Positions 28,118-33,284 of a DNA stretch of 33,284 nucleotides are shown piece by piece; positions within the stretch are counted from its first letter, which is position 1; each line of letters starts with the position of its first letter. The position numbers and the translations under genes are program-made. Where the stretch lies: NCBI GenBank assembly GCA_903929885.1, contig CAIYWI010000040.1, positions 1-33,284 of the forward strand, read 5' to 3'. Source of the stretch: an uncultured Phycisphaerales bacterium (GTDB lineage Bacteria; Planctomycetota; Phycisphaerae; Phycisphaerales; UBA1924). Below the pieces are notes generated by a model that saw only the letters and a program-made list of their open reading frames with translations, was not told the DNA's origin and did not search any database.

Positions 28118-28923
28118 CGCGTCACCTCGCTCGCGGCCGCGCTCGTCGCTCGCGACCGGTAGATCCTGTCGACCTCGGCCAGATCCTCCGGCGTGTTGAT
28201 CGAGAGGATGTCCTCGGGGGGCACCGCCTCGATCACCTCGACACGCCGCCCGGCGGTCAGCAGCAGTTCCGGCACGTCCGTCACGTAGTACTCGTTGCTG
28301 ACGGGGTTCCGTCGCACGCTCCGCAGCGCGTCGAAGAGGGCTCGAACGCCGAAGCAGTAGTAGCTCGGGTTCACCTCTCGGATGGCCAGTTGCTCGGGCG
28401 TGCAGTTCTTGTGCTCGACGATGGCGCGGAAGGAGCCGTCGGCGTTGCGATCGATCCGGCCATAGCCCGTCGGGTTGTCGATCACCGCCGTCGCGAGCGT
28501 CGCGGCGGCGCCCGTCGATTCGTGCACCTGTCGCATGCGACGCAGCGTCGAGGCCCGGATCAACGGGCCGTCGCCGCACAGCACGAACGAGTGCTCGCCC
28601 TCGGCGGCTCCCGCAAAGGCGCCGGCGGCGCTCATCACCGCGTGCCCCGTGCCGAGCTGCTCGCCCTGCACCGCGTACTCGACGTCATGGCCCGCCAACG
28701 CCTCCCGCACCGCCTCCTGCTTGTAGCCCACGATCACGACGATCCGTCCCACCCCCGCGGCGCGGCATGCATCGACCACCGCGCACACCATCGGCCGGCC
28801 GCCCACGGGAAAGACCACCTTCGGCAGGTCGGACCGCATCCGCGTGCCCTTCCCCGCCGCCAGGATGATCGCCGACCACTTCGTCGCCGTGCCGGAGTTC
28901 GTGCTGGCTGGGTCGTTCTTCAT
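28114..28923 (-). CDS. glmU: GlmU-like UDP-GlcNAc pyrophosphorylase, uridylyltransferase domain only
   Basis: From the ATG at 28923 the product is 269 aa. It carries the sugar-nucleotidyltransferase signature LAAGKGTRMRSDLPKV (residues 21-36), then GEQLGTGHAV, a CGDGPL metal-site segment, NPTGYGRIDRNADG and NEYYVTDV, all as in GlmU. Standard GlmU is about 450 aa with a C-terminal left-handed beta-helix acetyltransferase; that half is absent and the gene overlaps prs by 4 nt. Acetylation of GlcN-1-P must then be done elsewhere, or the substrate differs. The symbol rests on similarity and the glmU-prs context. An alternative in-frame ATG lies at 28980. Neither start has a strong Shine-Dalgarno sequence. 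It follows tRNA-Gln and is probably co-transcribed with it. Confidence 0.85.
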   Translation of the reverse strand: MKNDPASTNSGTATKWSAIILAAGKGTRMRSDLPKVVFPVGGRPMVCAVVDACRAAGVGRIVVIVGYKQEAVREALAGHDVEYAVQGEQLGTGHAVMSAAGAFAGAAEGEHSFVLCGDGPLIRASTLRRMRQVHESTGAAATLATAVIDNPTGYGRIDRNADGSFRAIVEHKNCTPEQLAIREVNPSYYCFGVRALFDALRSVRRNPVSNEYYVTDVPELLLTAGRRVEVIEAVPPEDILSINTPEDLAEVDRIYRSRATSAAASEVTR

Positions 28924-29015
28924 GCGGCTCGATGCGCTCGAATCCAAGTCGCGGCGTTCTGGCGAGAACGCGTGCGCCATGACTGGGGATTCGTCGGTCG
29001 CGACGGCAGCGGAAT

Positions 29016-29087
29016 CTGGTCGACTAGGACTCGAACCTAGAATAACAGAACCAAAATCTGCTGTGTTGCCAATTACACCATCGACCA
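29016..29087 (-). tRNA. tRNA-Gln (anticodon TTG)
   Basis: The minus strand folds as a full cloverleaf. The 7-bp acceptor stem TGGTCGA/TCGACCA starts with U1-A72. The D-arm is GTGT/ACAC, the anticodon stem GCAGA/TCTGT with loop TTTTGGT (anticodon TTG), and the T-arm CTAGG-TTCGAGT-CCTAG. The discriminator base is G, as in bacterial tRNA-Gln. CCA is not encoded and must be added. It is about 90-160 bp upstream of the glmU start, in the same direction. Confidence 0.98.
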
Positions 29088-29522
29088 AGAAGTGATCTGG
29101 TGCCTGCTGTCGTCGCGGTTCGCTGCGCTGCTCCTTCGTCCTGGGCTCGACGCCTTGGCGTCGTGCGGTGCGTCCGGAATGTCCTCCCGTCGACCCCGTC
29201 CCGACGCCCTCTCGGGCCCCGTGACGACGTCGCCGGTTCGATTCGCGGTCGCTGCCGCATGCCCCCGGCCCGAGAAGGGCGTGGGAATGAAGGGCGAGGC
29301 CGCGGCATCGTTGCCCGCCATCAGGACGCCGCGTTCCCGGCGACCGTCGTGCGGGCTGGAGCTGGATGGTCCATCTGCCGCGATGGGACCACCCCTGCCG
29401 CGCCTCGATCGAGCACCCGTGCTCGATGTCCGTCGCGGTCGGCTCCGTGGGGTGGAGATGATAGCCGTCGCCCGGGTCGCTGTCGCGGTCGGCGGAGAAA
29501 CGGCGGTTAGGGGGATGGAAGG
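29088..29522. other. 435-bp intergenic region with no gene seen
   Basis: No reading frame here has recognisable protein features. The longer frames are GC-driven and one runs through the tRNA. The stretch should contain the tRNA-Gln promoter, though no clear -10/-35 was found. It also holds a 20-bp palindrome at 29408-29427. Confidence 0.6.
29408..29427. repeat. 20-bp palindrome ATCGAGCAC-CC-GTGCTCGAT
   Basis: Two perfect 9-bp arms are separated by 2 bp. No T-tract follows on either side, so a classical intrinsic terminator for the DUF58 gene is unlikely. A protein-binding site or a structured transcript end is possible. Confidence 0.4.
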
Positions 29523-30521
29523 CTATCGAAGCAACCCGCGTCGGCGAATCGTTCCCGTAAGAAGTTGGTCGAGGGCCGCATCCGTCGGAATGAGCGCGTG
29601 GGCGATTCCTCGTGCCGCGCACTGCTCGCGGAACCGTTCCCGGGTCGCCTCGAAGCCCGCTCGGTGTGTCTGGGCCACGGCCGGCGTCACGGTGACGTCG
29701 ATCGCCTCGAGCGATTCGACGTCGGTGAGCCGGAGGTCTCCCTGCAGGCCCGCGCTGATGCCGAGTGTCGCATCGAGTTCCTGCGGGCTGAGCACCTGCA
29801 GGCACCAGGCGTCGGCGTGGCCGGCCATCGTTCTCGCGCCCAGGGCCGCCATGCCCGGGTCGAAGGGGGCGGGCGAGAGGAAGTCTGAAATGACCAGACT
29901 GACGCCCTTGCTGCCCATGTGTTCGGCGAACGAGCGAAGGGCCGCGTTGAACGCCGCCTCCGGCCGCGCCGGCCCGGCGGGTCGAGCGGCCCGGGCCGAG
30001 GTCAGCGACTCGATGAGGAAGCCGCCGATGCGTCTGGCGGCGGTGCGCCCGCGGAGCGGCGCGAGGCGGACGAGCGCCGGGTCGTCGGGCCTTCGCCGGG
30101 GGGCGAAGGTGGCGACGCTGACGCGATGTTGACGCAGGATGCCCACGTAGGCGAGCGCGAAGGCGAGTTGATGGGCGAAGAGAAGCTTGCCGGGAGCGCC
30201 CATGTCCATCGAGGCGGAGTTGTCGACCAGAATGTTGAGGGCGAGATCCTCCTCCTCACGAAAGAGCTTGACGTAGAGACGATCGAGGCGCGCATAGATG
30301 TTCCAGTCGACGTGCCGCAGATCGTCGCCGGGCGCGTAGTCGCGGAAGTCGTCGAACTCGACGCTTCGCCCGCGTCGCCGGGACCGCCGCTCGCCGGGAA
30401 GCGAGCCTCGGAGCAGCTTCCTCGACGCGACATCGAGCCGGTCGAGGCGAGCCATCACCGCCGGCCCGAGCAGTCGCTCGGGCGTCGTGGGCAGCGGGGG
30501 AGCCGCGGGATCGGTGATCAT
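29523..30521 (-). CDS. DUF58 / von Willebrand A-like protein
   Basis: The 332-aa product has the DUF58 signature in residues about 50-90 (RSVEFDDFRDYAPGDDLR, then HVDWNIYARLDRLYVKLF). A VWA-like core follows with the metal-site motif VDNSASM at about 100-106 and a later Asp in SLVISDFLSP. DUF58 proteins usually sit with MoxR-type AAA ATPases, which are not visible here; a partner gene could lie elsewhere. It is cytoplasmic by sequence, with no signal peptide or membrane helix. The start at 30521 lies 71 bp from the divergent fucosidase start. A TATCCT hexamer sits 10 nt before the ATG and no Shine-Dalgarno sequence is seen. The biochemical role is unknown. Confidence 0.92.
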   Translation of the reverse strand: MITDPAAPPLPTTPERLLGPAVMARLDRLDVASRKLLRGSLPGERRSRRRGRSVEFDDFRDYAPGDDLRHVDWNIYARLDRLYVKLFREEEDLALNILVDNSASMDMGAPGKLLFAHQLAFALAYVGILRQHRVSVATFAPRRRPDDPALVRLAPLRGRTAARRIGGFLIESLTSARAARPAGPARPEAAFNAALRSFAEHMGSKGVSLVISDFLSPAPFDPGMAALGARTMAGHADAWCLQVLSPQELDATLGISAGLQGDLRLTDVESLEAIDVTVTPAVAQTHRAGFEATRERFREQCAARGIAHALIPTDAALDQLLTGTIRRRGLLR

Positions 30522-30558
30522 CGCCGCCGCAAGGATAGAGGACCGGGACCGATTGCGC

Positions 30559-30586
30559 TTGCAATTGCGGGCGAGGGCGGTATCGT
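30559..30586 (+). promoter_or_regulatory. Possible leaderless promoter of the fucosidase gene
   Basis: TTGCAA (30559-30564), a 16-bp spacer and TATCGT (30581-30586) precede the ATG at 30593 by only 6 nt. Transcription would start at or next to the ATG. No Shine-Dalgarno sequence is present (only GCAGAG). Confidence 0.4.
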
Positions 30587-30592
30587 GCAGAG

Positions 30593-32644
30593 ATGCTGAT
30601 CCCCGCCCTTCTCGCGGCCGCCGCCTCGCTGGTGGTCGGCGATGCCCACTCGACCACCGAACAGGCCCGGCCCGAAACGCATGCTGCGCAGGCCGGGTCG
30701 CGCGAGCCGGATCCCCGCCTGGCCTGGTGGAGCAACGCCAGATTCGGCATGTTCATCCACTTCGGCCTCTATTCGACCCTCGAGGGAAAGTGGGGCGATT
30801 CAGACCGGCACGCCGAATGGATCCGCACCACCGCGAAGATTCCCCGCGAGCAATACCAGCAACTTCTCCCCCGATTCAACCCCGTCAAGTTCGACGCCAA
30901 GGCCATCGCCCGCGCCGCCAAGGACGCGGGCATGGGCTACATCTGCATCACGTCGAAGCACCACGAGGGCTTCGCGCTCTTCGACTCGAAGGTCACCGAC
31001 TGGGACGTGATGTCGACACCCTACGGCAAGGACCTTCTCAAGGATCTCGCCCAGGCGTGTCGCGATGAAGGCCTTCGGATGTGCTGGTACTACTCGATCA
31101 TGGATTGGCATCATCCCGACTACCTGCCTCGGCGAGACTGGGAGTCCTGGCCGGCCGAAGGGGCGGACTTCGATCGCTACGTCGCCTTCATGAAGGAGCA
31201 GCTTCGCGAGCTGCTCACGGGATACGGCCCCATCGGCATCCTCTGGTTCGACGGTCAGTGGGAGCACAACTGGAACGATCGGCGGGGACGCGAGCTCTAC
31301 GACTACGTCCGCGGCCTGCAGCCCGACATCATCGTCAACAGTCGCGTCGGACGCGCCGGCGGCGACTACGGTCTCGACCGTGCCAGCGGCATGCTCGGCG
31401 ACTACGCGACGCCCGAGCAGGTCATCCCCGACATGGTCATCCGCGATCTCCCGTGGGAGACGTGCATGACCATGAATGATCGCTGGGGCTACAACGCCGT
31501 CGACGACAACTTCAAGTCCGCCAAGGAACTCGTCCGAAAGCTCGCGGACATTGCGGGCAAGGGCGGCAACTTCCTGCTCAATGTCGGCCCCAAGGGCGAC
31601 GGATCCATCCCCGACCGCAGCGTCGAGCTGCTCGCCGAGATCGGCGCGTGGATGCGGGTCCGCGGCGAATCCATACGCGGCACGCTGCCGGGCCCCTTCG
31701 ACGCAACGCCTTGGGGCGCTTGCACGATGCGGCGCCTCGAGAACGACGTCACTCAGCTCTACCTCCATGTCTTCGAATGGCCCGAGGACGGCGCCGTCCG
31801 CGTGCCAGGCCTGCTCAACGAGGTCATCGCCGCACGCGTGCTCGGAGGCGAGGAGGTCTCCAGTTGGGAGCGGGCCGATGGCGGCGACCTGGTGATCCGT
31901 GCGTCGCCGGGCTCCGCCGACCCCCTGCTCACGGTGCTCGTCGTCGACGTGGCGGGCGAGCCCGATGTGTCGACGCCGCCCGTCATCGCCGCAGATGCCC
32001 CGATCTTCGTCGGCGCCGCCGACGTGTCGTTCGCTTCGACCCAGTCCGGCGTGAGCATTCACTACACCCTCGACGGAACGGACCCCGCGGCAACGTCGCC
32101 CTCCGCCGCGACGATCAGGCTCGAGTCGACGACGACGATCTCCGCGAGGAGTTTCCGCGGCGATCGCCCTGTCAGCCCCGTCGCCCGTCGGACCTTCGTC
32201 GAATCCACGCCGCTCCCTCCCCGAGCGATCTCGCACGGCCTCGACGTTCGCTACGAGTACTTCGAGGGCGAGTTCAAGAGCGTGCGAGAACTCGTCGACG
32301 CTGTCCCCGTGGCGAAGGGGGTTTGCACGGGACTTGACCTGTCGAGACGCGGGCGAGACCTGAACTTCGCCTTGCGTTTCCGTGGCACGTTCGACGCGCC
32401 GGTGGACGGCGTCTACAGGTTCAGCGTCGGCTCCGACGACGGGTCCATGCTGCTCGTGGGTGGTCACGTGGTTGTCGACAACGACAAGCCCCACAGCTAC
32501 GTCGAACGGCGAGGCGTCATCGCGCTCGCCAAGGGCGTTCACGAGTTCGAGTTGGCCTTCTTCGAGAACTCCGGCGGCTTTGCACTCAAGGCCGATGTGG
32601 AGGGACCGGGCATGGCACGCAGGCCCTTGTGCGATGGCAAGTGA
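30593..32644 (+). CDS. Secreted alpha-L-fucosidase (GH29) with CHB_HEX_C-like and PA14-like domains
   Basis: The 683-aa product has a signal peptide (residues 1-22, LIPALLAAAASLVVG). The GH29 domain shows FGMFIHFGLYS, CITSKHHEGFALFDSK (His123/His124), the nucleophile region GPIGILWFDGQWEHNWN with Asp220, and GKGGNFLLNVGPKGDG, so the catalytic side looks intact. Beyond the beta-sandwich, residues about 463-530 resemble the chitobiase/hexosaminidase C-terminal domain (VSIHYTLDGTDPA). Residues about 545-680 look like PA14 (YEYFEGEFKSVREL, FSVGSDDGSMLLVGG), which often binds glycans. It should remove terminal L-fucose from polysaccharides or glycoproteins outside the cell. The following gene encodes a sugar-binding protein, consistent with a fucoside-use operon. 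Confidence 0.95.
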   Translation: MLIPALLAAAASLVVGDAHSTTEQARPETHAAQAGSREPDPRLAWWSNARFGMFIHFGLYSTLEGKWGDSDRHAEWIRTTAKIPREQYQQLLPRFNPVKFDAKAIARAAKDAGMGYICITSKHHEGFALFDSKVTDWDVMSTPYGKDLLKDLAQACRDEGLRMCWYYSIMDWHHPDYLPRRDWESWPAEGADFDRYVAFMKEQLRELLTGYGPIGILWFDGQWEHNWNDRRGRELYDYVRGLQPDIIVNSRVGRAGGDYGLDRASGMLGDYATPEQVIPDMVIRDLPWETCMTMNDRWGYNAVDDNFKSAKELVRKLADIAGKGGNFLLNVGPKGDGSIPDRSVELLAEIGAWMRVRGESIRGTLPGPFDATPWGACTMRRLENDVTQLYLHVFEWPEDGAVRVPGLLNEVIAARVLGGEEVSSWERADGGDLVIRASPGSADPLLTVLVVDVAGEPDVSTPPVIAADAPIFVGAADVSFASTQSGVSIHYTLDGTDPAATSPSAATIRLESTTTISARSFRGDRPVSPVARRTFVESTPLPPRAISHGLDVRYEYFEGEFKSVRELVDAVPVAKGVCTGLDLSRRGRDLNFALRFRGTFDAPVDGVYRFSVGSDDGSMLLVGGHVVVDNDKPHSYVERRGVIALAKGVHEFELAFFENSGGFALKADVEGPGMARRPLCDGK

Positions 32645-32663
32645 CACGGGAGTTCCCGTCTTG

Positions 32664-33284
32664 ATGACCCGGCGTGCCGCGCTCGCCGCCGGATGGTCCG
32701 CTGCCGGCCTCGGTGCGGCGGCGGCCCTGTGGCCGCGCACCCCTCGTTCGCGAGTGGGCATTCCGCCCGGCCGTGTCGTCGTCGATTACTGGGAGAAGTG
32801 GACCGGGCCCGAGGGTGACGCCATCCAGCGCGTCGTCGACGGATTCAACGCCTCGCAGCATCGGATCTTCGTCCGTCGCACCGCCGTCAGCGAGATCGGG
32901 ACCAAGGCCATGGTCGCCATCGGAGGCGGGGATCCCCCCGACGTTTGCGGCGTGTTCAGCTATCACGTTCCGCAGTTCGCGCAGAGCGGCGCCGTCATCC
33001 CCCTCGAGGATTTCGGGGGCATCGACCCCGACGCCTACCTCCCCTCGGTTCGACAACTCCTGTCTCACCGCGGCCGCCTGGTGGCGGGAGTCGCCACGAT
33101 CTACACCTTGGCGTTGTATCGCAATCGATCGCTGTTTCTCGCCGCGGGCCTCGATCCTGACGTCCCTCCCGCCACGCTGGTCGAGTTGGAGCGACTTGCC
33201 GGCAAGCTCACCACCACGCGAACCGACGGTTCGATCGAGCGTGCCGGATTCCTTCCGAATCTTCCCTCGTGGTGGCCGTACACC
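32664..33284 (+). CDS. ABC-type sugar solute-binding protein, Tat-type signal (3' end outside window)
   Basis: About 207 residues are visible. The N-terminus has a twin-arginine signal (MTRRAALAAG, then a hydrophobic Ala-rich stretch to about residue 23). The mature part is typical of family 1 solute-binding proteins: VVVDYWEKWTGPEGDAIQRV, VDGFNASQHRIFVRRT, GGGDPPDVCGVFSYHVPQFA, and NRSLFLAAGLDPDVPPATLVELERLA. It should deliver a sugar or oligosaccharide to an ABC importer. An in-frame ATG at 32634 would overlap the fucosidase stop; 32664 is preferred because the signal peptide then begins normally and a GGGAG lies 11 nt upstream. The short distance to the fucosidase gene indicates one operon. 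The substrate is inferred from context only. Confidence 0.9.
   Translation, partial: MTRRAALAAGWSAAGLGAAAALWPRTPRSRVGIPPGRVVVDYWEKWTGPEGDAIQRVVDGFNASQHRIFVRRTAVSEIGTKAMVAIGGGDPPDVCGVFSYHVPQFAQSGAVIPLEDFGGIDPDAYLPSVRQLLSHRGRLVAGVATIYTLALYRNRSLFLAAGLDPDVPPATLVELERLAGKLTTTRTDGSIERAGFLPNLPSWWPYT

Noticed and set aside
29024..29308. A small minus-strand frame ending CNWQHSRFWFCYSRFES
   Set aside because: The end is the translation of the tRNA-Gln gene, a known annotation artefact.
29092..30132. A 346-codon plus-strand frame over the gap and the DUF58 gene
   Set aside because: It is antisense to the DUF58 protein and has no recognisable domain; it is a composition effect.

Overview
The window is high-GC, gene-dense bacterial DNA. 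It most likely comes from a planctomycete, probably class Phycisphaerae. Three things point there: a C-terminal double calcium-loop (dockerin-like) domain of the FNCDGGVDGTDIEAFF type, a giant multidomain gene with an LEPR-XLL-like N-terminus, and a compact glmU-prs-rplY-pth-rpsF-ssb-rplI cluster without rpsR. The taxonomic call is inference; no rRNA is present.

Left part (1-14520, minus strand): one uninterrupted reading frame of at least 4840 codons that runs off the left edge. In order, the protein has an LEPR-XLL-like motif, a Pro/Thr linker, a CARDB-like domain, about four diverged ~290-residue repeats, about 90 RTX-type calcium nonapeptides, a seven-repeat propeller-like domain, and three tandem modules that each open with a YYV(N/D)DA motif and continue as a parallel beta-helix. 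It has its own strong promoter-like sequence, with a dyad centred on the -35 box.

Middle part (14715-21770): a tight minus-strand group encoding a GAF-HlyD fusion, a PqqD-M50 protease-HlyD fusion and a short SecA paralog, all directly upstream of the giant gene. A separate HlyD-type adaptor gene diverges from the head of this group, with only 20 bp between the two start codons. Together with the giant gene this looks like a dedicated export or surface-display locus for a single giant adhesin-like protein. It contains no ABC exporter and no TolC. This is the most interesting item in the window.

21803-23125 encodes a secreted dockerin-type protein with a predicted propeller. 23461-29087 (minus) is a housekeeping cluster: tRNA-Gln(TTG), a GlmU-like uridylyltransferase that lacks the acetyltransferase half, PRPP synthetase, L25, peptidyl-tRNA hydrolase, S6, SSB and L9. 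A textbook intrinsic terminator follows L9. 29523-30521 (minus) encodes a DUF58 protein. To the right, on the plus strand, a secreted GH29 alpha-L-fucosidase with extra carbohydrate-associated domains is followed at once by a sugar-type solute-binding protein that is cut off by the window edge. This suggests a fucoside-use operon.

Several starts (GAF-HlyD, HlyD, fucosidase, DUF58) have a -10-like hexamer 6-10 nt before the ATG and no clear Shine-Dalgarno sequence, which suggests leaderless transcripts. Other genes (the giant gene, S6, L25, L9) have normal Shine-Dalgarno sequences.
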